From Humitalea rosea (GTDB lineage Bacteria > Pseudomonadota > Alphaproteobacteria > Acetobacterales > Acetobacteraceae): a stretch of DNA of 64,000 bases. Every line of letters starts with the position of its first letter. Positions within the stretch are counted from its first letter, which is position 1. The position numbers and the translations under genes are program-made. A model generated the notes under the pieces. The model was not told the DNA's origin. It saw only the letters and a program-made list of their open reading frames with translations, and did not search any database. The stretch is from the NCBI RefSeq assembly GCF_003253705.1, contig NZ_QKYU01000011.1:1-64000 (forward strand), written 5' to 3'. Shown here piece by piece: positions 1 through 8,599 of the stretch.

Positions 1-11
1 TAACTGCCGCA

Positions 12-33
12 GGCTGCATCGCCTGATGCAGCC
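12..33. repeat. 9-bp inverted repeat (hairpin)
   Basis: GGCTGCATC and GATGCAGCC are perfect inverted arms around a 4-base loop. No T-run follows on either strand, so it is at best a Rho-assisted 3' end for a gene lying left of the window. The rest of 1-124 shows nothing except an AAGGAG ribosome-binding site just before the first gene. Confidence 0.5.
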
Positions 34-124
34 ATGAACCCACCCAGACCCGACCAGGCAACCACATCCATGACGTGAATCCGACAGGCTGCTAGCGTGA
101 CGCGCCATCAAAGGAGCAGGCGCC

Positions 125-448
125 ATGATCGTCGAAGAACGAACCTATACTCTCCATCCCGGCCAGGTCGCGGCCTATCTAAAGCTCTATGAGACGGAAG
201 GCATGGCGATTCAGAAGCGCATCCTCGGCCGCATGATCGGATACTACTCCACCGAAATCGGGCCGCTGAACCAGATCGTCCACATGTGGGCCTACACCGA
301 TCTGAATGAGCGGACGACCAAGCGCGCCGCCATGGCGGCCGATCCGGGCTGGCAGGCCTATGTCCAGAAGCTGCGCCCGCTGCTGATCGCGCAGGAGAGC
401 AAGGTGCTGACGCCCGCGCCGTTCTTCACGCCGCTTTGGCAGGACTGA
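125..448 (+). CDS. NIPSNAP family protein
   Basis: A 107-residue protein that begins with the typical NIPSNAP pattern (MIVEERTYTL, then a PGQ...YLKLYE stretch). It keeps the central IVHMWAYTDLNER segment and the PGWQAYV segment of this ferredoxin-like dimeric alpha/beta barrel fold. The family has no single agreed enzymatic role. Bacterial members are small soluble cytoplasmic proteins often found near catabolic genes. An AAAGGAG sequence sits about eight bases before the ATG, which supports the start. It stands alone, followed by the cyclic-di-GMP gene on the same strand after about 120 bases. The family call is secure and the function is unknown. Confidence 0.8.
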   Translation: MIVEERTYTLHPGQVAAYLKLYETEGMAIQKRILGRMIGYYSTEIGPLNQIVHMWAYTDLNERTTKRAAMAADPGWQAYVQKLRPLLIAQESKVLTPAPFFTPLWQD

Positions 449-565
449 CGCCAGCGAAACCACACCGCTGAAGCATCAGGCGCCGCCGGTGGCGTGCAGC
501 CATCTGGCGGCGTTGTGATGATAGTGCGGTCAAATGTCTTTCTTCACACACAGTTATACACTGTA

Positions 566-2839
566 ATGCGAGCATACCACTCGGCTCGCGTGCCGAAGCC
601 ACGGGACAGTGTTCTGCAAACTTATTCTGCCCGTATCGCCTCCTCTGCGGACTGGCTGGCCCAGGGCCTGGCGGTGGCGGCGGTCGGCGTTGGAGCCTGG
701 GTGGGGATGGAGGCCGCCGCCGTCACCGCGGCCGGCGTCCTTCCGTGCCTGGCCCTGGCCACGATGCAGCGCCGCGCGCTGCGCCGCGCGGAACAGGAGC
801 GGGACTTGCTGGCCGAGGCGACCGAAGCCCTGCCCGGCCGGCTCGCGATCTTCACGCCCGACCGCGTGCTGATCCATGCCAATGCCAGCTATCGCGCCCA
901 GCATGCCGAGGCCATTGCCGCCGCGCGTGGCGGTCCCGTGCGGTATGATGATCTGATGCGGATGACGGTCGTCCGCACCATGTTCCCCGACCTGTCCGAC
1001 CCGACCGCGCCGGCCGCCATCGCGGCCGAGCTCGCGCGCCGCATCGCCACGCACGAGAACACCAAGCAAGGCTCCTTCGACCGCGTCATCCCAAGCGGCA
1101 AGTGGATGCGCGTGGTGAAGCGGCAGCTCTCCGGCGGGCGCATCATGGGCTACGCCACGGATATCACGGCGGTGAAGGCGCATGAGGCCCTGCTCGCCGA
1201 AGCCGCCGAGAAGGCGCGCAGCCTGCTGGAAAGCGCGCCGGTCGGCATCTGGGAGCTGGATGCCGATGGCCGCACGCGTTCGGCCAATGCACGCCTGGGC
1301 CGGCTGTTCCCCAATGGCATCGTGCCGAGCTCGCTCGCCACCGCCGGGCTCCGCAGGGCCTTCCCCGACGACCCCGAGGGCCCGCTGGGCTTTCCCGTCG
1401 GCCGGGAGGTCGAGGTGGGGATGCCGCTCGCCTCCGGCGGCGAGGGCCGGCTGCTGGTCGCCGCCTCGCCCTGGCTCGTCGGCGGGGAGAGCGTCGTGCT
1501 GACGATCATCGACATCACGCCGTTGAAGCAGGCGCAGGCGCAGGCCGAACATCTGGCCGAGCACGACCCGCTCACCGGCCTCGCCAATCGCGCCCGCTTC
1601 CGCGCGGCACTTGAGGCCATCGCGCTGGAGGGGGCGGAGGGCGGCGCGCTGCTGCTGATCGACCTCGACAACTTCAAGGCGACCAACGATCGTTACGGCC
1701 ATGCCGCGGGCGATGCGATGCTGATCGCCGTCGCCGCGCGCATGGGCGAGGGCATCCGGCCGGGCGATGTCTGCTGCCGTCTCGGCGGCGATGAATTCGC
1801 GATCATCGCCCCCAGGACGGATGAACAGGGGGCGCGCGCCATCGCGGCCCGGCTGCAGGCGCATCTGCGGGAGTCGGTCTGCTTCCAGGGCATCGAGCTT
1901 GGCATCGCCGCCAGCATCGGCATCGCCGTCTCCCCCGATCACGGCCGCACCGCCGATGAGCTGCAACGGGCCGCCGATCTCGCCCTCTATGGCGTGAAGC
2001 AGGCCGGTCGCAACGCCGCCCTGGTGTTCCACCCGGCGCTGCGTGAGGCGGTGGACCGGCGCGAGACGCTGCGCGATGCGCTCATCGCGGCCCTGAACGA
2101 GAATGAGTTCCATCTCGTCTTCCAGCCGCAGCGCGAGGTGGGCACGCAGCGCATGGTGGGGGCCGAGGCGCTGCTGCGCTGGCATTCCTCCCGCCTCGGC
2201 CGCGATGTGCCGCCATCCGAGCTGTTCCCCGTCGCCTCCGAGGCGCGGCTGCTGCATGCCATCGACGCCTGGGTGCTGGAGGAGGCGCTGCGTCAGCTCG
2301 CGATCTGGCGCGACCAGCCGGGCGCGCCGCCGGTGGTGGCGATCAATGCCTCGGTCCTGTCGCTGCGCGATCCGGGCTATGCCGATCGCGTCGCCGGCGC
2401 GCTGCTGCGCCATGGCGTCGCCCCGGCCACCTTGGAGATCGAGATCCCCGAGGATCTGGCGGCCCGCGACATCGCCCCGATCGAGGCGACGCTGGCCCGG
2501 CTGCGGGCGATCGGCGTGCTGCTGGCGCTGGATGATTTCGGCGGCGGGCTGTCCTCGCTGCAGCATGTGGTCCGGCTGCCGGTGCAGCGGCTGAAGCTCG
2601 ACCGCAGCATCGTCGCCGGGCTGGACCGCTCGCCGGGGCATCGCGCGGTGTTGCGGGCCACCGTCGCGCTGGCCCGCGGCATGGGGATCGAGGTGCTGGC
2701 CGAAGGCGTGGAGACGGAGGCCGAGGCCTTCGCCATCCGCCGCGAGGGCTGCACCGTCATCCAGGGCTGGCTGACCGGCCGGCCGGAGCGGGCCGATGTG
2801 CTGGTGCCGCCCTTGGCCATTTCCGCCCTGCGAGCCTAG
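566..2839 (+). CDS. PAS-GGDEF-EAL cyclic-di-GMP synthase/phosphodiesterase
   Basis: About 757 residues. A hydrophobic stretch near residues 30-60 (LAVAAVGVGAWVG) may anchor it in the membrane. Two PAS-like segments follow, the second starting LLESAPVGIWELDADG. The GGDEF domain carries HDPLTGLANR and an intact LGGDEF catalytic loop. The C-terminal EAL domain keeps AEALLRW, the paired aspartates of LDDFGGG, the KLDRS lysine and AEGVETE, so both activities look possible. It would make and break cyclic di-GMP in response to a PAS-sensed signal. The start is uncertain: an in-frame GTG at 494 and an ATG at 518 would add residues, and the 500-620 stretch is unusually AT-rich, so it may hold the promoter. 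The stop codon lies inside a dispersed repeat. Confidence 0.88.
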   Translation: MRAYHSARVPKPRDSVLQTYSARIASSADWLAQGLAVAAVGVGAWVGMEAAAVTAAGVLPCLALATMQRRALRRAEQERDLLAEATEALPGRLAIFTPDRVLIHANASYRAQHAEAIAAARGGPVRYDDLMRMTVVRTMFPDLSDPTAPAAIAAELARRIATHENTKQGSFDRVIPSGKWMRVVKRQLSGGRIMGYATDITAVKAHEALLAEAAEKARSLLESAPVGIWELDADGRTRSANARLGRLFPNGIVPSSLATAGLRRAFPDDPEGPLGFPVGREVEVGMPLASGGEGRLLVAASPWLVGGESVVLTIIDITPLKQAQAQAEHLAEHDPLTGLANRARFRAALEAIALEGAEGGALLLIDLDNFKATNDRYGHAAGDAMLIAVAARMGEGIRPGDVCCRLGGDEFAIIAPRTDEQGARAIAARLQAHLRESVCFQGIELGIAASIGIAVSPDHGRTADELQRAADLALYGVKQAGRNAALVFHPALREAVDRRETLRDALIAALNENEFHLVFQPQREVGTQRMVGAEALLRWHSSRLGRDVPPSELFPVASEARLLHAIDAWVLEEALRQLAIWRDQPGAPPVVAINASVLSLRDPGYADRVAGALLRHGVAPATLEIEIPEDLAARDIAPIEATLARLRAIGVLLALDDFGGGLSSLQHVVRLPVQRLKLDRSIVAGLDRSPGHRAVLRATVALARGMGIEVLAEGVETEAEAFAIRREGCTVIQGWLTGRPERADVLVPPLAISALRA

Positions 2840-2933
2840 AGCGGTTTCCGTTCGCTTGCGCTTCAACCGCTCTGGCTTGTTGTTTTGTCGCATTTTCCGA
2901 AGCGTCGGGCGACTCCACCCGACTTGAAAATGC
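2838..2933. repeat. Composite palindromic intergenic repeat
   Basis: Two palindromes in tandem. AGAGCGGTT (2838-2846) pairs with AACCGCTCT (2865-2873). The second has an outer pair GCATTTTC/GAAAATGC (2890-2897, 2926-2933) and an inner pair GTCGGG/CCCGAC (2904-2909, 2918-2923). It fills the gap between two convergent genes, and its first bases overlap the TAG stop of the GGDEF-EAL gene. Elements of this look are dispersed in alphaproteobacterial genomes (recollection, not tested). It may act as a bidirectional transcription end. Confidence 0.65.
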
Positions 2934-2943
2934 TCCAAGGGGC

Positions 2944-3924
2944 TCAGCCCGGGCGCAAGCCCGCGGCTGCGATGGCGCCGGCCCAGGTCCTCTGCTCGGC
3001 CCGCACATATGCGGCGAAGCCCGCAGGGCCGAGGCTGAAGGCGCGGCAGCCCTGCCCGGCCAGCCCTGCCACGACCTCGGGCTCGGCCAGCGCCGCCGCC
3101 AGCGCCGCCGCCAAGCCGCCGACCACGGGCGCCGCCACGCCGGCGGGGCAGCAGATCCCGAGCCAGGGTGCGGCGACGAAGCGCGCCAGCGGGGTGGCCC
3201 CACCGGCCTCGGCGATCGTCGGCACCCCGGCGGCCATCGCGACCCGGGCGGGGGTGGAGACGCCGAGCATGGCGATGCGCTGGGCCATCGCATGCCCCTG
3301 CACCGCCGCCAGCGTATCGAAGCCGTAATCGACCCGGCTGCCCACGAGATCGGCCAAGGCCGGGACGGAGCCGCGATAGGGCACATGCACGGCCTCGATC
3401 CCCGCCATGCGGTTGAACAGTTCCCCGGCCAGATGGCTGGTGCCGCCCTGCCCGGTCGAGGCCATGTTCAGCCGCCCCGGATTGGCCCTGGCATGGGCAA
3501 CGAAGCCAAGCAGGTCGCGCGGCAGGCCGTTGCGGACCACCAAGGCGAAGGGCGCATCGCCGATCGGGCCGACGAAATCGAAATCACGATCCGGATCGAG
3601 CGACGTGTCCGGCCGCAGCAGGGGCCGGTAGAAGGTGCGCGCCCCGGCCAGGAGGATGGCATGGCCATCGGAGGGGCTTCTGGCGACCGTTTCATCGCCC
3701 TCCGCGCCAAGCTCCTGGGGGCCGTATTCAAACACCAGCTCGCCACCCAGGCGCGGCGCCATCGCAGCACCCACCAGACGCCCGATGGCGGCGGCGGCGT
3801 TGTCCTCGGGCCAGGGAATCACGAAGCGGATCGGCCGGTTCGGCCAGACCGCGACCGCGGCCGCCTCTCCGCGCGCCGGAGCCAGAAGCAGCAAGGGGGC
3901 GGCAAGCAACGGTCGGCGGCGCAT
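2944..3924 (-). CDS. Bug-family (tripartite tricarboxylate) solute-binding protein, divergent
   Basis: A 326-residue periplasmic protein of the Bug/TctC type. A short signal peptide (MRRRPLLAAPLLLLAPARGEA) is followed by WPNRPIRFVIPWP. Also present are the STGQGGTSHLAGELF segment, AVHVPYRGS and the late GVPTIAEAG block that mark the family. These proteins capture carboxylates for TctAB permeases, none of which is encoded here. The first ligand loop is unusual: the normal APGGxxD is replaced by PEDNAAAA, so ligand choice may be changed. The start at the double-arginine methionine was chosen over an upstream extension lacking a signal sequence. It lies 65 bases downstream of the deacetylase gene on the same strand. 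Confidence 0.85.
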   Translation of the reverse strand: MRRRPLLAAPLLLLAPARGEAAAVAVWPNRPIRFVIPWPEDNAAAAIGRLVGAAMAPRLGGELVFEYGPQELGAEGDETVARSPSDGHAILLAGARTFYRPLLRPDTSLDPDRDFDFVGPIGDAPFALVVRNGLPRDLLGFVAHARANPGRLNMASTGQGGTSHLAGELFNRMAGIEAVHVPYRGSVPALADLVGSRVDYGFDTLAAVQGHAMAQRIAMLGVSTPARVAMAAGVPTIAEAGGATPLARFVAAPWLGICCPAGVAAPVVGGLAAALAAALAEPEVVAGLAGQGCRAFSLGPAGFAAYVRAEQRTWAGAIAAAGLRPG

Positions 3925-3989
3925 GGGCAGGGATCCGCGGCTATCGCGAGATTGTGATCCTATCTGAGACGAATTTGCAACCGCGTCTG

Positions 3990-5102
3990 TTATTTTGGCG
4001 GGTCGGCCAACACCGCCGCGCATAAATGCCGGACTTCCTCACGCACCGGCAGCGGCGCGGCGGGGGCGTCGGCCAAGGTGGTGAACCAATGCTCCGGCGG
4101 ATTGCGGCCGGCGGCGCGGTTCAGGCTTTGCGCGCGCAGCACCGCCTCGGCGCCCGGTGGCAGCCGGGATGGGATTGGAAGCCCGTTCAACGTGGCCCAG
4201 AGCCCCGCCCAGTTCCGCCCGACCGACCAGGGGTTGTAGCCGCCGCCACCCAGCAGGATCAGCCGCGGCGCCAGCGGCATCACCGCGGCGAGCGTTGCGC
4301 GATAGGCGGCGTTGGTCAGCGCCAGCCGCGCCAGCGGGTCCCCGGCCAGGCTGTCGGCCCCCGCCTGGATCATCACCGCCTGCGGCCGCCAATGCCGGAT
4401 CAGGGGCAGGATGGCGTGGCGCAGCACCCAATCCGCCTCGGCATCATGGTAGCCTTGCGGCACCGGGATGTTGCGCGCCATGCCGCCCGCGCGGTCCTCG
4501 ACGGCGCCGGTGAAAGGCCAGCGCCCGCCCTCATGCACCGACAGCGTCAGCACGCGATCCTCGTCATGGAAGGCATCCTGCACACCATCGCCGTGATGCG
4601 CGTCCAGATCGAGATACAGCACGCGCGAAATCCCCTGAGCCAGCCATTCCATGCAGCCCAGCACGCAATCATTGAGGTAGCAGAAGCCGCTGGCGCGATC
4701 GGCGCGGCCGTGATGGGTGCCGCCGCCGGGGACATGGACGATGCCGCCATCGGCGGTCAGCCGCGCGGCCAGCATCACCCCGCCGGCGCTTGTCGCCGGG
4801 CGGCGGTACATCTCGCGATAGACCGGGTTGCCATGGGCGCCGATGTGATGCCGGGCGCGATCCGCCTCCGTCACCGCCTGCGCCGCCTCGCTGCGTTGCA
4901 GGGCGGCGATGTAATCGGCGGTGTGGAAGGCCAGAAGCTGCTCGGGCGTCGCCTGCGGGCTCTCGCGAAAGCGGTCCTCGGGCAGCCATCCCAGCGCGCG
5001 GATCAGATCGGTGACGACGGGGACGCGCGGGATGGCGAGCGGGTGTTTCGGGCCATAGGTGCTGTGGCGGTAGATCTCATGCCCGATGAAGAGGGGCTTC
5101 AC
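3990..5102 (-). CDS. Histone deacetylase family protein (class I/II-like)
   Basis: A 370-residue zinc-dependent deacetylase homologue. It starts with FIGHEIYRHSTYGPKHPLAIPR and contains PGGGTHHGRADRASGFCYLNDCV with the paired catalytic histidines. The metal-binding LDLDAHHGDG and the later QAGADSLAGDPLARL and LGGGGYNPW blocks are also present. Bacterial members deacetylate small molecules such as acetylpolyamines, acetoin-related compounds or proteins, and the substrate cannot be told from sequence. Its start overlaps the stop of smpB by four bases, so it is translationally coupled as the last gene of the dapA-smpB operon. Cytoplasmic. Confidence 0.9.
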   Translation of the reverse strand: MKPLFIGHEIYRHSTYGPKHPLAIPRVPVVTDLIRALGWLPEDRFRESPQATPEQLLAFHTADYIAALQRSEAAQAVTEADRARHHIGAHGNPVYREMYRRPATSAGGVMLAARLTADGGIVHVPGGGTHHGRADRASGFCYLNDCVLGCMEWLAQGISRVLYLDLDAHHGDGVQDAFHDEDRVLTLSVHEGGRWPFTGAVEDRAGGMARNIPVPQGYHDAEADWVLRHAILPLIRHWRPQAVMIQAGADSLAGDPLARLALTNAAYRATLAAVMPLAPRLILLGGGGYNPWSVGRNWAGLWATLNGLPIPSRLPPGAEAVLRAQSLNRAAGRNPPEHWFTTLADAPAAPLPVREEVRHLCAAVLADPPK

Positions 5103-5599
5103 CCGTGGTCGCGGCCCTTGTCCCGCATCACGCGCGCCTTGTCCCGCGCCCAGTCGCGCTCCGCGACATGGGCGCGCTTGTCATGCGCCTGCTTGCCCTC
5201 GGCGAGGCCGAGCTTCACCTTCGCCCGGCCCTGTTCGTTGAACAGGATTTCCAGCGGCACGATGGTCGCGCCCTGGCGCGTCACCGCGCCCGCCCAGGTG
5301 GCGATCTGCTTGTGCGACATCAGCAGCTTGCGCGGGCGGCGCGGCTCGAACTTCGCCATCAGCGAATTCGCCTGCCACTCGGGAATGTAGCAGTTGTAGA
5401 GCCACATCTCCCCGTCGCGCTCGCCGGCCCAGGCTTCCGCGATGGCGGCACGGCCGGCGCGCAGGCTCTTCACCTCCCCGCCCAGCAGCACCATGCCGGC
5501 TTCCAGCGTCTCGTTGATCTTGAAGTCGTAATGGGCCTTGCGGTTCTGCGCCGCGGTGCCGTGGCTGATCAGGCTCTTCTTCTTCGGTGTGCTCGCCAT
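5099..5599 (-). CDS. smpB: SsrA-binding protein SmpB
   Basis: A 166-residue tmRNA partner that rescues stalled ribosomes. It shows the N-terminal SHGTAAQNRKAHYDF segment, the GGEVKSLRAGRAAIAEA tmRNA-binding block, and the basic C-terminal tail HDKRAHVAERDWARDKARV that threads the mRNA channel. Length is usual for the alphaproteobacterial family (about 155-165). It lies seven bases after dapA and overlaps the deacetylase gene by four bases, giving an operon dapA-smpB-deacetylase. The dapA-smpB pairing is common in this class. Confidence 0.96.
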   Translation of the reverse strand: MASTPKKKSLISHGTAAQNRKAHYDFKINETLEAGMVLLGGEVKSLRAGRAAIAEAWAGERDGEMWLYNCYIPEWQANSLMAKFEPRRPRKLLMSHKQIATWAGAVTRQGATIVPLEILFNEQGRAKVKLGLAEGKQAHDKRAHVAERDWARDKARVMRDKGRDHG

Positions 5600-5606
5600 A
5601 TTGCCT

Positions 5607-6485
5607 TCAGTTCAACAGTCCGGCGCCCTGGAGCGCCGTCTTCACGCGGGTCTGGTTGGCCTCCGCGACCGGTGCCATCGGCAGCCGGCAGGTATCGCCG
5701 CACAGGCCGAGCAGGGAGGCGGCGACCTTCACCGGCCCCGGCGAGGCCTCGGAGAACATCGCATCATGCACGGGCGTCAGCCGCTCCTGGATCGCCATGG
5801 CATCCGTGAGGCGCCCCTCGGCCCAGGCGCGGTGCATCTCGGCGCAGAGCCGGGGGGCGATGTTCGCGGTGACGGAGATGCAGCCATGCCCGCCGGCAGC
5901 GAGGAAGGCGACCGCCGTATGGTCCTCGCCCGAAAGCTGGGCGAAGTCCGGGCCGCAGGCGATGCGGGTATGGATCGGCCGCGCGAGATTCGCGGTCGCA
6001 TCCTTCACGCCCACGATGTTCGGATGCTTCGCGAGCCGCGCCATCGTCTCCACGCTCATGTCCACCACGCTGCGCGGCGGGATGTTGTAGATGATGACGG
6101 GCAGATCGACGGCATCGGCGATCGCCATGAAGTGGCGGTACAGCCCCTCCTGCGTCGGCTTGTTGTAGTAGGGCGTGACCACCAGCGCCGCATCCGCGCC
6201 CGCGCCCTTGGCGTGGCGGGTCAGGTCGATGGCCTCGGCGGTGCTGTTGCTGCCGGCACCCGCGATCACCGGCACGCGGCCCGCGGCGGCGGCGATGCAG
6301 GCCTCGACCACCTGCTTGTGCTCGTCATGGGTCAAGGTCGGGCTTTCGCCGGTGGTGCCGACGGGGATCAGACCCTGGGTGCCCTCGGCGATCTGCCAGG
6401 CGACGAAGCGCGCATAGGCGTCTTTGTCCAGGCTGCCGTCGGGGCGCATGGGGGTAATCAGCGCGACCATGCTGCCGTGGAACAT
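5607..6485 (-). CDS. dapA: 4-hydroxy-tetrahydrodipicolinate synthase
   Basis: A 292-residue TIM-barrel aldolase that condenses pyruvate with aspartate semialdehyde in lysine and diaminopimelate synthesis. The threonine pair is seen in VGTTGESPTL, the family tyrosine in YNIPPRSVVDM, and the Schiff-base lysine in GVKDATAN. GAGSNST and ALVVTPYYNKPTQEG are also diagnostic. It is the first gene of a minus-strand operon with smpB. The divergent transglycosylase starts 137 bases away across an intergenic region with short repeated hairpins. Confidence 0.97.
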   Translation of the reverse strand: MFHGSMVALITPMRPDGSLDKDAYARFVAWQIAEGTQGLIPVGTTGESPTLTHDEHKQVVEACIAAAAGRVPVIAGAGSNSTAEAIDLTRHAKGAGADAALVVTPYYNKPTQEGLYRHFMAIADAVDLPVIIYNIPPRSVVDMSVETMARLAKHPNIVGVKDATANLARPIHTRIACGPDFAQLSGEDHTAVAFLAAGGHGCISVTANIAPRLCAEMHRAWAEGRLTDAMAIQERLTPVHDAMFSEASPGPVKVAASLLGLCGDTCRLPMAPVAEANQTRVKTALQGAGLLN

Positions 6486-6514
6486 CCGCGTTCTTCCTTG
6501 AAAGATTTTTCGTG

Positions 6515-6545
6515 CCCAAGTTTTTGGGTACCCGAATTTTGGGTA
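6515..6545. repeat. Tandem 15-bp AT-rich repeat between dapA and the transglycosylase gene
   Basis: TTTTGGGTA occurs at 6522-6530 and again at 6537-6545. Each copy is the right arm of a small hairpin (CCCAAG..TTGGG and ACCCGAATTTTGGGT). It lies in the divergent promoter region of dapA and the transglycosylase gene. A regulatory site is possible but untested. Confidence 0.4.
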
Positions 6546-6622
6546 TCGGCGAACCTAGGGACTTGCCCCCGCCGGGACAAGGCGGGCGACAGGGCATGGC
6601 CGATCGGCTATGCCTGCCGCCC

Positions 6623-8599
6623 ATGCGACGCCCGATCCTGGTCCTCCTCCCCCTCCTCTGCCTGCTCGGCGCAACCCCGCTCGCGGCCCAGCCATGGGCC
6701 GGGGAGGCTGAGCGCGCCGCCGGGCGCGATGCGCTGGCCGCCGCCTTCGCCGGCCGCACCACCGATGCCGAGGCGACCGCCGCCAGCGCCGATCCGCTGG
6801 TCCGCAAGATCGTCACCTGGGACCGGCTGCAACGCCGCGGCCAGGCCGGGCCTGGCGAGCTGGTCCGCTTCATCGCCGAGAATCCGGACTGGCCCTTCCC
6901 CGAGACCCTGCTGCGCCGGACCGAGGAAGCCCTCGCGCTGGCCCCGGATGACGCCCTCGCCCTTGCCCATTTCGCCCGTTTTCCGGCCCGGACGCTGGCG
7001 GGCGCGGGCCGCCACGCCGAGGCGCTGATACGCGCCGGGCGCGGCGCCGAAGCCACCGCCGTGATCCGCGCCGCCTGGGTCGAGGCCCCGGCCGATGCCG
7101 GAGACGAGGGGGCGGTGCTCGGCCGCTTCGCCACGGTGCTGACCGCCCAGGACCAGCAGCAGCGCTTCGACCGCCTGTCGTGGCTCCGCAGTTCCAACGA
7201 TGCCGCGCGCCAGGCGATGCGGCTGGAGCCGGGCCAGCGCGCCCTGGCCGAGATGCGGCTCTCCATCGCCGCCGGGCGGACCGATCCGGACAGCGCCGCG
7301 CCTTTCCGCGACATCGGCATCCTCTATGAACGCGCCCGCGCCCTGCGCCGGGCGGATCGCGACGCCGAGGCCGCCGCCGTCTGGGCGCAGGCCGTGCCCT
7401 ACCAGACCGCGGCGGTGCCGGAGGAAGGCCAGCGCGCGATCTGGGCCGAGCGCCAGATCCTGGCGCGCAAGACGCTGCGCCTCGGCGATCCGGCCACCGC
7501 CTATGCGATCGCGGTCAACCATGGCCAGACCGCGCCGGGGCTGACGCGGCAGGAGGCGGAGTTCTTCGCCGGCTGGCTCGCGCTCCGCAAGCTGAACGAC
7601 CCCGCCCATGCCCTGGCGCATTTCGCCGCGGTGGATGATGGCTCGCACAGCGTCATCACTCGCGCCCGCAGCGCCTATTGGCAGGGCCGGGCCCTGGTCG
7701 CGCTGCGCCGGCTGCCGGAGGCGCGCGCGCAATATGCCGTCGCCGCCGCCCTTCCGACCGCTTTCTATGGCCAGCTCGCGGCCCTGGCACTCGACCCCTC
7801 GCCCCGCGCGCTCTCCGATCAGATCGTTGCGATCACCCCGTCACGGCTGACCCCGGTCATGGTCGATGGCTTCGAACGGCGGGACATGGCGCGGGCGGTG
7901 GTGGCCCTCGGCGACCTCGGCCAATCCAGCAAGGCACGGGTCTTCCTGCTGCGGCTGGAGGAGCTGGCGCCCGATGCCAATGACCGGGTGATGATCGCCC
8001 GCCTCGGGCGGCTGATCGGGCGGCCCGACCATGCCGTCTGGATCGCCCGCCGCGCCGGCGCCGATGGGGTGATGATCCTGCCCGAAGGCTGGCCGACGCC
8101 GGTGACCCTCAATGGCGGCAGCCGCGCCGAGCCGGCGCTGGTCTATTCGATCGCCCGGCAGGAGAGCAATTTCGACCCCGAGGCGGTCTCCGGCTCCAAT
8201 GCGCGCGGGTTGATGCAACTGCTGCCCGGCACGGCGTCGGACACGGCGCGCAAGCTCGGCGTCGCGCACCGGACCGCGATGCTGACGCAGGACCCGGCGC
8301 ATAACCTGCTGCTCGGCTCGGCCTATCTGTCGGAGATGCTGGACCGCTTCAACGGCTCCGTCGCCCTGGCGGCGGCCGGCTACAACGCCGGGCCGCGCCG
8401 GGCGGATGAGTGGATCACCACCTATGGCGATCCGCGCGCCGGCACCGATCCGATCGACTGGATCGAGCAGATCCCCTTCTCCGAGACCCGCAACTACGTC
8501 CAGCGGATCATCGAGAACCTGATCGTCTATCGCGCCTATGAGCCCGATGCCGCCGGGCGCGACCATCCGCTGCGGCCCTGGCTCGAAGCCCTGCGATGA
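6623..8599 (+). CDS. Soluble lytic murein transglycosylase (Slt family)
   Basis: About 658 residues. A signal peptide (MRRPILVLLPLLCLLGATPLAAQ) precedes a long alpha-helical superhelical region of tetratricopeptide-like repeats. The C-terminal SLT domain has the catalytic glutamate in ARQESNFDPEAVS, then GLMQLLPGTA, the YLSEMLDRFNG segment and GYNAGPRR. It cleaves peptidoglycan between MurNAc and GlcNAc with 1,6-anhydro product formation in the periplasm. The start at 6623 was chosen because the signal peptide begins there; upstream in-frame starts at 6596 and 6512 lie in the dapA promoter region. It overlaps the following hydrolase gene by four bases, making a four-gene operon. Confidence 0.93.
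   Translation: MRRPILVLLPLLCLLGATPLAAQPWAGEAERAAGRDALAAAFAGRTTDAEATAASADPLVRKIVTWDRLQRRGQAGPGELVRFIAENPDWPFPETLLRRTEEALALAPDDALALAHFARFPARTLAGAGRHAEALIRAGRGAEATAVIRAAWVEAPADAGDEGAVLGRFATVLTAQDQQQRFDRLSWLRSSNDAARQAMRLEPGQRALAEMRLSIAAGRTDPDSAAPFRDIGILYERARALRRADRDAEAAAVWAQAVPYQTAAVPEEGQRAIWAERQILARKTLRLGDPATAYAIAVNHGQTAPGLTRQEAEFFAGWLALRKLNDPAHALAHFAAVDDGSHSVITRARSAYWQGRALVALRRLPEARAQYAVAAALPTAFYGQLAALALDPSPRALSDQIVAITPSRLTPVMVDGFERRDMARAVVALGDLGQSSKARVFLLRLEELAPDANDRVMIARLGRLIGRPDHAVWIARRAGADGVMILPEGWPTPVTLNGGSRAEPALVYSIARQESNFDPEAVSGSNARGLMQLLPGTASDTARKLGVAHRTAMLTQDPAHNLLLGSAYLSEMLDRFNGSVALAAAGYNAGPRRADEWITTYGDPRAGTDPIDWIEQIPFSETRNYVQRIIENLIVYRAYEPDAAGRDHPLRPWLEALR

Noticed and set aside
554-2938. 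794-codon open frame antisense to the GGDEF-EAL gene
   Set aside because: It mirrors a clearly conserved gene, lacks any family pattern and is rich in Arg, Gly, Ala and Gln, as expected for antisense reading of high-GC DNA.
5538-7028. 496-codon plus-strand frame over smpB, dapA and the transglycosylase start
   Set aside because: It crosses three conserved genes out of frame or antisense and has no domain pattern.
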